Assembly: GCF_001427605.1 (NCBI RefSeq)
Contig: NZ_LMGZ01000019.1
Coordinates: 296,263-360,262 of the forward strand
Reading direction: 5' to 3'
Length of the DNA stretch: 64,000 bases
From: Devosia sp. Root635
GTDB taxonomy: Bacteria > Pseudomonadota > Alphaproteobacteria > Rhizobiales > Devosiaceae
Part shown: positions 15,647-25,172 of the stretch, piece by piece
How the letters are laid out: each line of letters begins with the position of its first letter
Numbering within the stretch: position 1 is the stretch's first letter
Program-made: the position numbers and the translations under genes
The notes under the pieces: generated by a model
What the model saw: only the letters and a program-made list of their open reading frames with translations
Database searches by the model: none
What the model was told of the DNA's origin: nothing

Positions 15647-17077
15647 TCAAACCTTGAACGCCACCCGCAACCCGCCCCAATGTCGGCCATTGACCGTGAT
15701 CGGTGCCGAGCAATCCTTCATCAGCGCAAATTGCCCGCCGCCCATGTCGCGCCGATAGGTCTGCAGCAGGAAGGGGCGGGTCGAACGCCCGGCCGACAGT
15801 CCGGTCCGGTCGTTGAAGATGCGCCGGTTGCGGCAATTGGCGGCGTTCCACACCGGATCGCTGCCCTGCTTCTGGGAATAGATCGTGTTGTGGGTCGGCA
15901 GATAGCCATTGCGATCCACCGCGGCGCAAAAGGCGATGCGCTTGTCGAAGCCCAGCACCGGCTCCTGCACTTGGGGCAGCACGCGATCGGCAAAGGCGTT
16001 GAACCGGGTCAGCACCTGCTTGGGATTGCTGCCGGGGACCTCGCGATAGGCCTCGTCGAACAGGTCCGCCATGCTGATCTGCCCCTGCGCCACCGCGGTA
16101 GAGAACAGCTCGGAAATCTCGTCGGCCTTGGACCGCGCCAGGTCGATAAAGGCCGCATCGGCGGTTTCAAAGCCGCTCTGCACCAGGAACAGCATGAACT
16201 CTTCGGAGATCGACAGGATCGATTGCGTGCGCTTTTCGGCCTGGGCCAGGTGACCGCGACCCGCAGCCACGCCATCGGCCAAAGCCGAGAGCTCCCCCTG
16301 CACGGTCTCGAAGCCCGTCACGGACTGTTCCACCGGCTGCGCCATGGCGTCGATATCGGTGACCAGCCGGTCGACCGAGCCAACCAGGTCAGCCAGCGTT
16401 GCGCTCGCCTCGGCCGCGGCGCCGGAATCGGCCATGGCCTGCTGCGCCGCTTCGGCATTGCCGCCGGCCTGCGCGCCCAGCGCGCCCAAGGCCTGGGTCA
16501 ACTGCTCGAGATTGCTGCTGGTCTGGCTCGAAAAGCCGTGAATCTGGTCGGCCAGTCCCTTGACCGCGTTGGCGATGATGGCGAAGCCCCGGCCCGCCTC
16601 GCCGGCCCTTGCCGCCTCGACCGAGGCATTGAGCGCCAGCAGCTTGGTTTCCCGCGCGATCTGGGCGATGGCGGCACTGGCCGCCTCGACATTGCGGATG
16701 GTGCCCGATACGCCGTCTAGCGTAGTCTTGATGCTCATGGCCCCGTCCGACAGGGTCGCCATCGTATCGGCGGTGCGCGTCACCGCACCCGATACCGCCG
16801 CCGTGCTTTGCGTGAGAATGGCGCGCACTTCGGCCGCCGCCGTGCGCGTCGTCGTCATCGAGCGGCCGAGCTGGCCCGCCGCGGCATTCATCTCGCCGGC
16901 CGCAGTGCGAGCCGCCTCGGCCTGCAATCCCTGTTGCTGGCTGATCGCCGACAGATCCGAAATCAGCCCGGCGACATCGGCGATCTCGACACCCAGCCGC
17001 CCGGCGCGGTCGCCGATATCGGTCTGGCGCATGCCATCGGCATGCTGCATCGCAAGTCCTTGAGTACTGGCCGTCAT
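15647..17077 (-). CDS. Soluble methyl-accepting chemotaxis-type protein
   Basis: A 476-residue receptor without a membrane segment or signal peptide, so probably cytoplasmic. The signalling hairpin reads ETKLLALNASVEAARAGEAG and continues GRGFAIIANAVKGLADQ (about residues 145-180), the CheA/CheW-binding tip of MCPs. Unusually, the sensory part is C-terminal: about 330-476, with NGYLPTHN, CRNRRIFNDRTG and PFLLQTYRRDMGGG, and ends in RHWGGLRVAF. That segment resembles a Cache/PAS-like sensor attached to many alphaproteobacterial soluble MCPs. Two Cys in it (FCAAVD, NCRNRR) might bind a cofactor. The ATG at 17077 has a GGAGGGG site. No che genes are in the window. Confidence 0.85.
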   Translation of the reverse strand: MTASTQGLAMQHADGMRQTDIGDRAGRLGVEIADVAGLISDLSAISQQQGLQAEAARTAAGEMNAAAGQLGRSMTTTRTAAAEVRAILTQSTAAVSGAVTRTADTMATLSDGAMSIKTTLDGVSGTIRNVEAASAAIAQIARETKLLALNASVEAARAGEAGRGFAIIANAVKGLADQIHGFSSQTSSNLEQLTQALGALGAQAGGNAEAAQQAMADSGAAAEASATLADLVGSVDRLVTDIDAMAQPVEQSVTGFETVQGELSALADGVAAGRGHLAQAEKRTQSILSISEEFMLFLVQSGFETADAAFIDLARSKADEISELFSTAVAQGQISMADLFDEAYREVPGSNPKQVLTRFNAFADRVLPQVQEPVLGFDKRIAFCAAVDRNGYLPTHNTIYSQKQGSDPVWNAANCRNRRIFNDRTGLSAGRSTRPFLLQTYRRDMGGGQFALMKDCSAPITVNGRHWGGLRVAFKV

Positions 17078-17121
17078 GCGTCCCCTCCAGAGCGGCATCG
17101 GGGAAGCCTAGTACGGAATGG

Positions 17122-17136
17122 GTAAGGAAGGATTAA
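17122..17136. promoter_or_regulatory. CtrA-like half-site pair upstream of the soluble MCP
   Basis: GTAA-N7-TTAA on the plus strand (TTAA-N7-TTAC on the minus strand) lies about 45 bases upstream of the receptor start. It matches 7 of 8 positions of TTAA-N7-TTAA. Chemotaxis genes are classic CtrA targets in Alphaproteobacteria, but chance cannot be excluded. Confidence 0.3.
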
Positions 17137-17152
17137 CCCTGTTTTCGTGCCG

Positions 17153-18367
17153 CTAGAGGCTGCGGCCCGCCAGCCTGACGGCCAGCGCCCGCAGGCCGGC
17201 CGGCATGCCGAGCACGGTTTTCTTAATGAAGGGCCGCAGCGTCCTGTCCCAGAGATTGAGCACCAGCACGCCGCGCGGCGTGACCGGCAGGGCATAATCC
17301 TTCACCTCGACGACCTCGGTGGCCCAGGTGAGCTTATAGGGCATCACCGGCACCATCAGGTCGGCACCATCGAGCCCGCGCTCGGCGCAGGCATGGATGA
17401 CTTCGCCTAAGTGCAGCTTGCCGGGGCTTTCATCGGAATTGGAGAAGTCGCGGCTGGCGACGAAGGCGTAATAGCGCTGCTTGTGGACGAAGCCCCACTG
17501 CTCGGCGACCGGCTCGTCATTGTGGCGCAGCGACATGGCCATAACGGGCAGGTCCGGCCGCTGCGCCAGCGCCGTGCAGAAGGTAACAAAGGCGGCATCG
17601 CGGAAGGCGCGGGAGCTGAGGCCCTGGTCGCGCAGGCGCCCGGCCCGGCCCGACAGCGTCCGCTCGATAACGCCGAGCGTGTCCTCGGCCCGTTCGGCGA
17701 CATGGTGGGTCACCGCGCCGTCGCGCTCCAGCCGGTTGCGGGCATTGCGCATGTTCTTGCGCGTCTTGGGCTTGATGGTCTGGAAATAGGCCGCATAGTC
17801 CGCGAAGGCGCTGAGCGCCACATAGGGCGCACCCTGCTCGGCCCCCGTGACCAGGTGATTGGCCGGCATACCGCGGGCCAGCAGGCTGTCGCCGCGCACC
17901 TTGAGGAAGCTGACCGCATCGCAGGGCGCCGCCTTGATGGCGGCACGCAACAGGCGCGCCACGGCATCGCGCGGCTCGAGCCCGGCGGCAACCAGCACAT
18001 CGGAATATTGGCTGAAGGCATGGCCGAGCGGCGCCAGCACGGTACGGGCCCTGGTACGGATGCGCTCGAGCGGCAGCACCGCCACCAGGCGCTGGCCATC
18101 GCTCAGCGTCACCACAACCGGGTCGAAGGCGGCATTGCCGCGGGCGGCCTCGAAATCGAAGATGGCCCTGGCCCAGCCGCTGCCCTGGAACAGCAGGGCG
18201 CCATCGACCTGGGCTTCGAGCCCTTCCCATTGATACGCCATGGCGTCGAAGGCCTCGCGCGTCCGTACCACCGCGGCGCGCAACGCACAGACATCGGCGC
18301 CAACGCGATCGGCGGCGACAAGGCGCCGCCGTTCATCGGTTCTGGGAAGGACGCCGAGCGAACTCAT
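17153..18367 (-). CDS. FemAB/CelD-type GNAT acyltransferase
   Basis: A 404-residue protein of the BcsL/CelD (COG5653) acetyltransferase group with the Acetyltransf_6 fold. Visible family features are AFSQYSDVLV with the following alpha/beta core, the TRKNMRNARNRLERDG basic helix, and the acceptor half with DEPVAEQWGFVHKQRYYAFVASRDFS and SPGKLHLGEVIHACAERG. Relatives act in polysaccharide or cell-surface biosynthesis, but the donor and acceptor are unknown. Its start overlaps the stop of the upstream oxygenase-like gene by four bases, so the pair is translationally coupled and probably works on the same substrate. Confidence 0.82.
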   Translation of the reverse strand: MSSLGVLPRTDERRRLVAADRVGADVCALRAAVVRTREAFDAMAYQWEGLEAQVDGALLFQGSGWARAIFDFEAARGNAAFDPVVVTLSDGQRLVAVLPLERIRTRARTVLAPLGHAFSQYSDVLVAAGLEPRDAVARLLRAAIKAAPCDAVSFLKVRGDSLLARGMPANHLVTGAEQGAPYVALSAFADYAAYFQTIKPKTRKNMRNARNRLERDGAVTHHVAERAEDTLGVIERTLSGRAGRLRDQGLSSRAFRDAAFVTFCTALAQRPDLPVMAMSLRHNDEPVAEQWGFVHKQRYYAFVASRDFSNSDESPGKLHLGEVIHACAERGLDGADLMVPVMPYKLTWATEVVEVKDYALPVTPRGVLVLNLWDRTLRPFIKKTVLGMPAGLRALAVRLAGRSL

Positions 18368-19323
18368 TTGCTGAAGGAATAACCCTCGATGTCGCGCACC
18401 CCTTCGGGGGCGGTCGGATCGACCTGGAAATCGACCGTATAGACTTTTCTCTTCTGCGGATTGAGCGGGGTGAATTTGACGGCCGCGGCAGTCGCCAGCT
18501 TGGCGAGGTAGGACAGGCCCGTCACCTGCTGGCTCAGCTTTCCCATGCCCAGCCTGGAGCGCAGGAAGCCGTTGGCATAGTTGACCGCGTAATGCTTGCG
18601 CAGCTCGTCGGTCCAGTGCTCGGTGGTGAAAGAGACATTCATCATGTTCTCGTTGACCACGCGATGCGGTCCGTTGAGCGGCCAGTGCAGCATCTTGCCG
18701 GCTTCGAGCATATGCACTTCGGCATAGTCGTCATACCAGCTCTCATAAGGCATGTCGGTTTCGCGGAGCTGGCCGAGAATGAGCTTTTCCAGCGCCGTCT
18801 GCGAAATGAACGGCTTGCTGGCCGGATAGACGAACACCTTCTTGGTGCCGCGCACCTGCCACAGGCTCTGGCCGGGCACGTCCGAATGGTACTTCACCGA
18901 AACATTCGGCGAGGAAATGAGGATGGTCAGGTTCCGCTTGTAGCTCCTGAACCCGGGAACACGCTCCTCGAATTCGGCATAGAGGCTGTCGAGCAGTTCG
19001 CCATAGGCCGGATCGACACTGGCCGGCGCGGTGAGATTGACCCAGATATTGCCGGTCCTGACCACGTCGAGCACTTCGTGGCCGGTCAGGCCCTTGATTT
19101 CGCCCTCGCGGCGCTTGGGCGGATTGCCCGGCGTCTTCTGCGAATAATTGACGTGGTAGGCCTCGCGCGGCGACTTGTCGATCAGCCGCGCCAGCGCGTC
19201 GTCGCTGAACAGCGGCGAGGCAGCCAGCCGATGGCTCAGCGCCAGCGAGTGATGGCCCCACAGGGACGGAAAATGCGGCTGCCAGTCAGTGATGATCTGG
19301 TCGGACTGCATGGTCATGTTCAT
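18364..19323 (-). CDS. Cupin/JmjC-like non-haem iron oxygenase candidate
   Basis: A 319-residue soluble protein. The segment KYHSDVPGQSLWQVRGTKKV with FVYPAS, and later HWPLNGPHRVVN, match the HxD...H iron-binding triad and the strand layout of Cupin_8/JmjC-type 2-oxoglutarate oxygenases. Whether 2-oxoglutarate is used is not shown. The ATG at 19323 has a GGAG site at eight bases and is preferred to the TTG at 19392. The stop overlaps the acyltransferase gene (ATGA), which implies joint expression. Similar proteins hydroxylate peptides or small molecules; some are mislabelled transcription regulators. Confidence 0.72.
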   Translation of the reverse strand: MNMTMQSDQIITDWQPHFPSLWGHHSLALSHRLAASPLFSDDALARLIDKSPREAYHVNYSQKTPGNPPKRREGEIKGLTGHEVLDVVRTGNIWVNLTAPASVDPAYGELLDSLYAEFEERVPGFRSYKRNLTILISSPNVSVKYHSDVPGQSLWQVRGTKKVFVYPASKPFISQTALEKLILGQLRETDMPYESWYDDYAEVHMLEAGKMLHWPLNGPHRVVNENMMNVSFTTEHWTDELRKHYAVNYANGFLRSRLGMGKLSQQVTGLSYLAKLATAAAVKFTPLNPQKRKVYTVDFQVDPTAPEGVRDIEGYSFSK

Positions 19324-19507
19324 GGGGCCGGGCTCCAAAGCAGGGACGGAATGGGTCGATCCTCGTTCATCTGTCTGGAAGGTAACCGACAAGCTCAGCT
19401 TTGGCGCGCCCAGACTGCTGTGCTGGTTAAGGCGCCATGAAGTGCGAAACCCTTACAAAATATGAATATTTTTAGATTTTGCGCCGTCTCCTGCCGGGTG
19501 AAGTTCC

Positions 19508-19598
19508 CTTCTCCTTGTCGCGGGCGATCGCCTATGGAGTGGAGCAGGCTCACCTCTCCCCTGAGGGGAAAGGTCGGCGCGCAGCGCCGGTGGGGGTG
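19508..19598. repeat. CTCTCCCCTGAGG-type intergenic repeat before dapF
   Basis: The 330-bp gap between the oxygenase-like gene and dapF holds a degenerate member of the CTCCCC family: CCCTTCTCC..., CACCTCTCCCCTGAGGGGAA and GGTCGGCGCGCAGCGCCGG. An AT-rich stretch around 19455-19475 (AAAATATGAATATTTTTAG) may be a promoter for the leftward pair. No gene is seen in it. Confidence 0.6.
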
Positions 19599-19655
19599 TT
19601 TGGGCACGGACTGGCAATTTTCTCTCACATCCGCCATATAGAGCGCGAAAAGTGT

Positions 19656-20558
19656 ATGGATGCAGTCGGGCGAGGCAACCAATTGAGCGGCGTGCCGTTT
19701 CTCAAGATGAACGGACTGGGCAACCAGATCATCGTGGTCGACATGCGCGGCCGTGCCGATCGCGTCACGTCCGCCGCGGCTATCGCCATCAATGCCGCCG
19801 CCGGCACCAAGTTCGACCAGATCATGGCCATCCATGATCCGCGCACGCCCGGCACCGCCAACTATATCGAGATCATCAATTCGGATGGCTCCATCGCCCA
19901 GGCCTGCGGCAATGGCATGCGCTGCGTGGTGCAGACTCTCACCGCCGAGCAGGGCCGGCAGCGTTTCACCTTCGAGACCGTCGCGGGCATCCTCTTCGGC
20001 GAGACCCGCGACGACGGCATGATCACCGTCGACATGGGCACGCCGAAATTCGCCTGGTACGACATCCCCCTCAGCGAGGAATTTGCCGATACCCGCAAGA
20101 TCGAGCTGCAGATCGGGCCGATCGACGCGCCGGTTCTGCATTCGCCCTCGGTCGCCTCGATGGGCAATCCGCAGGCCACTTTCTGGGTCAACCAGGATGT
20201 GTGGAGCTACGCGCTCGACCGTTTCGGGCCGCTGCTGGAAAACCACCCCATCTTCCCCGAACGGGCCAATATTTCCATCGCACAGGTGATGGCGCCGGAC
20301 AGGATCATCCTTCGCACCTGGGAACGCGGTGCCGGCATTACTGAGGCCTGCGGCACTGCCGCCTGCGCCGCCGTGGTCAACGGCGCCCGCACCCGCCGCA
20401 CCGCCCGCGCTGCGACCGTCACCCTGCCCGGTGGCGATCTGTTCGTCGAATGGCGCGATGACGACCATGTGGTGCTGACTGGCCCGGCCGAGCTGGAATG
20501 GACCGGCACGCTCGACCCGGCCAGCGGCATCTGGGCGCGCAACGAGGTTGCGGCCTGA
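19656..20558 (+). CDS. dapF: Diaminopimelate epimerase
   Basis: A 300-residue PLP-independent epimerase (LL- to meso-diaminopimelate; lysine and peptidoglycan precursor). [15 protein letters not shown] is the family N-terminus. QACGNGMRC carries the first catalytic Cys and [10 protein letters not shown] the second. The ATG at 19656 is used here. A TTG at 19683, nine residues upstream of KMNGLGN, has a better GAGG site and would give 291 residues, so it may be the true start. The stop overlaps the ATG of mtaB by one base (TGATG). Confidence 0.94.
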   Translation: MDAVGRGNQLSGVPFLKMNGLGNQIIVVDMRGRADRVTSAAAIAINAAAGTKFDQIMAIHDPRTPGTANYIEIINSDGSIAQACGNGMRCVVQTLTAEQGRQRFTFETVAGILFGETRDDGMITVDMGTPKFAWYDIPLSEEFADTRKIELQIGPIDAPVLHSPSVASMGNPQATFWVNQDVWSYALDRFGPLLENHPIFPERANISIAQVMAPDRIILRTWERGAGITEACGTAACAAVVNGARTRRTARAATVTLPGGDLFVEWRDDDHVVLTGPAELEWTGTLDPASGIWARNEVAA

Positions 20559-21823
20559 TGGCCGTCGAAACCCTGACATTCGGCTGCCGGCTCAACGCCT
20601 ATGAAGCCGAGGTGATGAAGAGCGAGGCCGAAAAGGCCGGGCTCGACAATGCCATCATCATCAATACCTGCGCCGTGACATCAGAGGCGGTGAAGCAGGC
20701 CAAGCAGGCGGTGCGCAAGGCGCGTCGCGATAATCCGGCAGCCCGCATCATCGTCACCGGCTGCGCCGCCCAGACCGAGGCGCGCAGCTTCGGCGACATG
20801 GCGGAAGTCGATCTCGTTATCGGCAATGCCGACAAGCTGAAGGCCGCCAGCTACACCCCGATGGTGTTCGGCACCCCGCTCAACGACAAGGTGCAGGTCA
20901 ACGACATCATGAGCGTGCGGGAAACCGCCGGCCACCTGATCGAGGGCATGGACGGCCGCGCCCGCGCCTTCGTGCAGGTGCAGAATGGCTGCGACCACCG
21001 CTGCACCTTCTGCATCATCCCCTTTGGCCGCGGCCCCTCGCGCTCGGTGCCGATGGGCATGGTGGTCGAGCAGGTCAAAAAGCTCGTCGCCAATGGCTAC
21101 CGCGAAGTGGTTCTCACCGGCGTGGACATCACCTCCTATGGCCCCGACCTGCCCGGCAACCCCACTTTGGGCAAGCTGACGCAATCCATTTTGCGCTATG
21201 TGCCAGACCTGCCGCGCCTGCGCATTTCCTCGATCGATTCCATCGAAGCCGACGAAGCGCTCTATGACGCTGTGGCAAGTGACCGCCGGCTGATGCCGCA
21301 TCTGCATCTCAGCCTGCAATCGGGCGACGACATGATCCTCAAGCGCATGAAGCGCCGCCACAGCCGCGACGACGCGCTGGCCATCGTGAGCAAGCTCCGC
21401 GCCCTGCGTCCCGACATGGTGTTTGGCGCCGATATCATCGCCGGCTTCCCCACCGAAACCGACGCCATGTTCGCCAACACCCTCGCTATCGTCACCGAGG
21501 CGGACCTGACCTATCTGCACGTCTTCCCCTATTCGCCGCGCGAAGGCACGCCCGCTGCCCGCATGCCGCAGGTGAGCAGAAAAGTGGCGCGGGATCGCGC
21601 GACACTGCTGCGGGCCGAGGGCGACAGGCAGTTCCAAAAACTCTGCGCCAGCCGCATCGGCGCTATCGAAAATGTGCTGATCGAGCGCAACGGGCTGGGC
21701 CGCACCGAACAATTCGTGCCCGTCGCCGTGCCGGGGTCGCAACCGGGCGAGCTGCTGACCGTTCGGGTTACGGGCACTGCTGCTGATGGGCTGATCGGCG
21801 AAGCGCTACGCGAAGCCGCCTGA
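20558..21823 (+). CDS. mtaB: tRNA (N6-L-threonylcarbamoyladenosine(37)-C2)-methylthiotransferase
   Basis: A 421-residue radical SAM enzyme that adds the 2-methylthio group to t6A37 of ANN-decoding tRNAs. The UPF0004 domain supplies the three Cys of the auxiliary cluster ([30 protein letters not shown]). [18 protein letters not shown] (about 143-160) is the CxxxCxxC radical SAM motif, and a TRAM-like C-terminus follows. MtaB is told from MiaB by FGCRLN and SEAVKQ. It is translationally coupled to dapF. tsaD, which makes its substrate modification, is 5 kb away. Confidence 0.93.
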   Translation: MAVETLTFGCRLNAYEAEVMKSEAEKAGLDNAIIINTCAVTSEAVKQAKQAVRKARRDNPAARIIVTGCAAQTEARSFGDMAEVDLVIGNADKLKAASYTPMVFGTPLNDKVQVNDIMSVRETAGHLIEGMDGRARAFVQVQNGCDHRCTFCIIPFGRGPSRSVPMGMVVEQVKKLVANGYREVVLTGVDITSYGPDLPGNPTLGKLTQSILRYVPDLPRLRISSIDSIEADEALYDAVASDRRLMPHLHLSLQSGDDMILKRMKRRHSRDDALAIVSKLRALRPDMVFGADIIAGFPTETDAMFANTLAIVTEADLTYLHVFPYSPREGTPAARMPQVSRKVARDRATLLRAEGDRQFQKLCASRIGAIENVLIERNGLGRTEQFVPVAVPGSQPGELLTVRVTGTAADGLIGEALREAA

Positions 21824-21843
21824 ATACGGACCAAAGGCAAAAA

Positions 21844-23025
21844 ATGACCGACAAGAAGCCGGGATTCTTCAAGCGCCTCTTCGGCGGCGAGCCGCCGGTG
21901 CAGCCTCCTGCGCCGCCCGAGGCGCTGCCGGAACCGCCGGCGCCCGAGCCGGTCGCGCCAACGCCCGCCCGGCCTCCCGATATGGTGCCGGAGCCCGAAC
22001 CCGCTCCCCTGCCCGGCCCGCCCGAAACCACGCCCGACTATGTCGAGGACATCGCGGACGAAACCCCGCTCACCCCCGCGGTAGCGGACCTGCCCGTCGA
22101 AGCGCCGCGCCAGGGTTGGTTTGCCCGGCTGGCCACCGGCCTCAAGCGCTCGTCGGACCAGCTCAGCGGCTCGATCACCTCGGTCTTCACCAAGCGCAAG
22201 CTCGACGCGGCGACGCTGGACGAGCTGGAGGACGTGTTGATCCAGGCCGATCTCGGCATCGAGACCGCCATGGCCATCACCGAGACCTTGCGCCGCGACC
22301 GCTTCGACCGCGATGTGTCGGGCGAAGACGTCCGCGCCGTACTGGCCGCCGAAGTCGAAAAAGTGCTCGGCCCGGTGGCGCAACCGCTGGTGATCGACAC
22401 CGCGCAAAAACCCTTCGTCATCCTGATGATCGGGGTCAACGGCTCGGGCAAGACCACCACCATCGGCAAGCTGGCGCAGAAACTGGCCGCCGAGGGCAGG
22501 TCGGTCATGCTGGCGGCCGGCGATACGTTCCGCGCCGCCGCGATCGAGCAGTTGCAGGTCTGGGGCCAGCGCACCAATGCGCCGGTCATCACCCGCCCCG
22601 CCGGCGCCGACGCTTCGGGCCTCGCCTTCGATGCCGTGACCCAGGCCAGGGCCGAGGGCCGCGACGTGCTCATCATCGACACGGCGGGCCGTTTGCAAAA
22701 CCGCGACGAGCTGATGAACGAGCTCGAAAAGATCATCCGCGTCATCCGGAAGGTCGATCCATCGGCACCGCATGCGACGCTGCTGACGCTGGATGCAACC
22801 ACCGGGCAAAACGCGCTCAGGCAAGTGGAAATCTTCGAGAAACGCGCAGGCGTGACTGGTCTGGTGATGACCAAGCTCGACGGCACCGCCCGCGGCGGCA
22901 TTCTCGTCGCCATCGCCAGAAAATTCGGCCTGCCGGTGCATTTCATCGGCGTCGGCGAAAGCGTCGGCGATCTCGAACCGTTTACGGCCAGCGACTTCGC
23001 GCGGGCCATTGCCGGGACGGAATAG
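21844..23025 (+). CDS. ftsY: Signal recognition particle receptor FtsY
   Basis: A 393-residue SRP GTPase receptor. Residues 1-85 form a Pro/Glu-rich acidic A domain that is poorly conserved. The N domain follows, and then the G domain: [16 protein letters not shown] (about 196-211), [34 protein letters not shown] and [14 protein letters not shown]. It is 20 bases after mtaB and likely in one operon with dapF. Its partner Ffh is encoded at 13852-15435 in this window. Confidence 0.96.
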   Translation: MTDKKPGFFKRLFGGEPPVQPPAPPEALPEPPAPEPVAPTPARPPDMVPEPEPAPLPGPPETTPDYVEDIADETPLTPAVADLPVEAPRQGWFARLATGLKRSSDQLSGSITSVFTKRKLDAATLDELEDVLIQADLGIETAMAITETLRRDRFDRDVSGEDVRAVLAAEVEKVLGPVAQPLVIDTAQKPFVILMIGVNGSGKTTTIGKLAQKLAAEGRSVMLAAGDTFRAAAIEQLQVWGQRTNAPVITRPAGADASGLAFDAVTQARAEGRDVLIIDTAGRLQNRDELMNELEKIIRVIRKVDPSAPHATLLTLDATTGQNALRQVEIFEKRAGVTGLVMTKLDGTARGGILVAIARKFGLPVHFIGVGESVGDLEPFTASDFARAIAGTE

Positions 23026-23117
23026 CCCCAATCTCACCACGCTTGAGGACTATCCCGCCCTTGCATCACCCGGCGCTTGCCCTCACATTGCATTGCGTCG
23101 AACCGAAAGCCTTGCCC

Positions 23118-23735
23118 ATGACTGAGAAAGCCGAGCCGGAAATCAACTGGGACGAGCTGCGCCCCCAGCTCACCAAGATGGCGCTCGAACTGGGCCCGCT
23201 CGTCGTGTTCTTCATCGCCAATGCGCGCGCCGACATTTTCGTGGCCACCGCCTGGTTCATGGGCGCCATGGTAATCTCGCTGGTGCTGACCTGGCTGATC
23301 CTGAAAAAGATCGCCATCATGCCGCTGGTGACTGGCGTCGTCGTGCTGGTCTTTGGCGGCCTGACGCTGTGGCTGCAGGACGACACCTTCATCAAGATCA
23401 AGCCGACCATCACCAATTCGCTGTTTGCGGTGGTGTTGCTGGGCGGCCTGCTGTTCGGGCAGTCGCTGCTGAAATATGTTTTCGGCGACGTCTACAAGCT
23501 GCGCCCCGAAGGCTGGAGCAAGCTGACGCTGAACTGGGGCCTGTTCTTCGTGGTGCTGGCCATTATCAACGAAGTGCTGTGGCGCAATTTCTCGACCGAT
23601 ATCTGGGTCGCCTTCAAGGTCTGGGGCGTGATGCCGCTGACCGTGATCTTCTCGATCACCCAGGTCGGGTTGCTGAACAAATATGCGCCGCCGGCCGAGC
23701 CCAAGCACGTGCCGCCCATCGTGGTGGAGAGCTGA
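23118..23735 (+). CDS. yciB: Inner membrane-spanning protein YciB (septation protein A family)
   Basis: A 205-residue integral membrane protein with about five helices, of the YciB/IspZ family implicated in envelope maintenance and intracellular septation. The N-terminal [20 protein letters not shown], the central [18 protein letters not shown] with [13 protein letters not shown], and [19 protein letters not shown] match the family. The ATG at 23118 gives the normal length; a longer open frame upstream is a shadow across ftsY. It is 92 bases downstream of ftsY, followed by a palindromic hairpin. Confidence 0.93.
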   Translation: MTEKAEPEINWDELRPQLTKMALELGPLVVFFIANARADIFVATAWFMGAMVISLVLTWLILKKIAIMPLVTGVVVLVFGGLTLWLQDDTFIKIKPTITNSLFAVVLLGGLLFGQSLLKYVFGDVYKLRPEGWSKLTLNWGLFFVVLAIINEVLWRNFSTDIWVAFKVWGVMPLTVIFSITQVGLLNKYAPPAEPKHVPPIVVES

Positions 23736-23739
23736 GATT

Positions 23740-23768
23740 CTTACCTCTCCCCCTGGGGGAGAGGTAAG
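23740..23768. terminator. Perfect 13-bp hairpin between convergent genes
   Basis: CTTACCTCTCCCC and GGGGAGAGGTAAG pair perfectly around a three-base loop between yciB (+) and the DUF1761 gene (-). There is no T-run on either side, so it may be a bidirectional RNA-end hairpin or one more CTCCCC-family repeat. Confidence 0.6.
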
Positions 23769-23772
23769 AGGC

Positions 23773-24177
23773 TCAGCCGAACACCCCGACAATCGCGCCG
23801 TCGATCAGAAGCACGGCCAGCAGGTAGCCGCTGTCGATCAGCGTGAGCGACCAGCGTGCGCCGTGATAGCGGTGGTTGAGCACCATGGAGGTGACGACAA
23901 AGCCCAGCCACATATGGGCGCCGACGATCAGCCCGTTGGTGACGCTGAGCGAACCCATCAGCAGCGGCGTCAACAGGGCGATGAAATAGGCCATGACCAG
24001 CAGGCAGACCACCGACCACAGGTAGGGCGTGTAATCGGCCTTGTCGATGTCCTCGGGCCTCTTGCCGATGGCGGCAGTCCACTGCCGGGCCAGCACCATG
24101 TACCAACCGGCCCCAAAACCCCAGCTCACCACGGTCGCCAGAATGACGGCCAGCCAATTGACGGCGAAATGCGACAT
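23773..24177 (-). CDS. DUF1761 membrane protein
   Basis: A 134-residue protein with four hydrophobic helices (about 7-30, 52-74, 80-100 and 112-132). NWLAVILATVVSWGFGAGWY at the N-terminus and GAHMWLGFVVTSMVLNHRYH in the middle are typical of DUF1761. The function is unknown for the family. It is the only gene between two palindromic repeats and so is probably transcribed alone. Confidence 0.85.
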   Translation of the reverse strand: MSHFAVNWLAVILATVVSWGFGAGWYMVLARQWTAAIGKRPEDIDKADYTPYLWSVVCLLVMAYFIALLTPLLMGSLSVTNGLIVGAHMWLGFVVTSMVLNHRYHGARWSLTLIDSGYLLAVLLIDGAIVGVFG

Positions 24178-24273
24178 GATTGATCTCCCCCGAAGCGCTG
24201 TTGCGCGGGGGAAGAATAGCGCCGAGAGCGCCGGCAGCCTAGGGTTATGGTGATATAACCTCTATCGGCTCCT

Positions 24274-24404
24274 GCCCTCCCTCCCCCTTGAGGGGAGGGT
24301 AGCGTCGCTAGGCCCATAGGGCCTTAGCAAAGCTGGGAGGGGGTAGCTTCGTGGCCACCGCGGGACCCCCACCCTCAATCCCTCCCCTCAAGGGGGAGGG
24401 AGGC
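24274..24404. repeat. CTCCCC-type composite repeat
   Basis: CCCTCCCTCCCCCTTGAGGG at the left and CCTCAAGGGGGAGGGAGG at the right pair across about 130 nt. They enclose AGCTGGGAGGGGGTAG and CCCACCCTCAATCCCTCCCC, the same arrangement as the elements that flank leuB. The rest of the 24178-24434 gap shows no gene. Confidence 0.75.
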
Positions 24405-24434
24405 GCAAGAGCCGAGACATGCAATAGCCAGCCT

Positions 24435-24869
24435 CTAAAGCCCACCCATCTTGCAGATCAGCTTCCACTCATCCTCGCCGACCCGCGACACTGAGAGCCG
24501 CGACAACCGCACCAGTTCGAGATTGGCCAGCTCCGGCGTCGCCTTGACCGTGGCCAGGGTCACCGGCTTCGGCAAGGGCTTTACCGCTTCGACATCGACG
24601 CATTGCCAGACCACCTTGCCCTTGTCATTGGGCTCGGCGGTCGAGTCCGGATGGGCCAGGGCGATCACCTTGATGATGCCCACGATCTCCTTGCCGATAT
24701 TGGAATGATAGAAGAAGGCCAGGTCCCCCAGCTGCATTTCCATCATGTTGTTGCGCGCCGTGTAGTTGCGCACGCCATGCCATTGCTCGGGTTCGCCGCG
24801 CTTGGTCTTGGCCATCATGTCGTCGAAGGAAAAGACATCGGGCTCCGATTTCATCAGCCAGTAGGCCAT
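24435..24869 (-). CDS. EVE domain protein
   Basis: A 144-residue single-domain EVE protein. The YWLMKSEPDVFSFDDM start, WHGVRNYTARNNMM and GDLAFFYHSN motifs form the aromatic pocket that in relatives reads modified bases in nucleic acids. Stand-alone EVE proteins are widespread in bacteria and mitochondrial ancestors, with roles tied to RNA or DNA modification. It is the last gene of the tsaD-gpsA-YciI-EVE operon, two bases after the YciI gene. That order is common in Alphaproteobacteria and suggests a link with tRNA modification. Confidence 0.92.
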   Translation of the reverse strand: MAYWLMKSEPDVFSFDDMMAKTKRGEPEQWHGVRNYTARNNMMEMQLGDLAFFYHSNIGKEIVGIIKVIALAHPDSTAEPNDKGKVVWQCVDVEAVKPLPKPVTLATVKATPELANLELVRLSRLSVSRVGEDEWKLICKMGGL

Positions 24870-24871
24870 GG

Positions 24872-25168
24872 CTAGAACTCCCGTCCGCTATGATTGAAGG
24901 AGACACGCCAGGGCTTGATGTCGACATCGCCGAAAATGCCTTCGGAGACGAAGGGATCGGCCAGCAGGGTCGTCCTGGCGGCATCGAGACTATCGGCTTC
25001 CAGCACCAGCAGCGACCCCTCGGGATTGCCATCCGCTCCCATCAGGGCGCCGGCAAAGACCAGCCTGTCGCCCATGGCGCTGAGGTGATCCATATGCACC
25101 GGGCGCGTCGCGGTGCGCTTGTCGCCGGTCCCCGGCGCGTCCTTGGCGATCATCACGAATAGCGGCAT
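24872..25168 (-). CDS. YciI family protein
   Basis: A 98-residue ferredoxin-like-fold protein. LFVMIAKDAPGTGDKR at the N-terminus, RPVHMDHLSAMGDRLVFAG with the His-Asp dyad found in YciI, and LLADPFVSEGIF are diagnostic. The biological substrate is unknown; some relatives act as dehalogenase-like or muconolactone-type enzymes. It lies four bases after gpsA and two before the EVE gene. Confidence 0.9.
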   Translation of the reverse strand: MPLFVMIAKDAPGTGDKRTATRPVHMDHLSAMGDRLVFAGALMGADGNPEGSLLVLEADSLDAARTTLLADPFVSEGIFGDVDIKPWRVSFNHSGREF

Positions 25169-25172
25169 GGCA

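Noticed and set aside
22116..23117. Upstream extension of yciB across ftsY
   Set aside because: The extension is out of frame within ftsY and has Arg/His-rich nonsense composition; YciB conservation starts at 23118.
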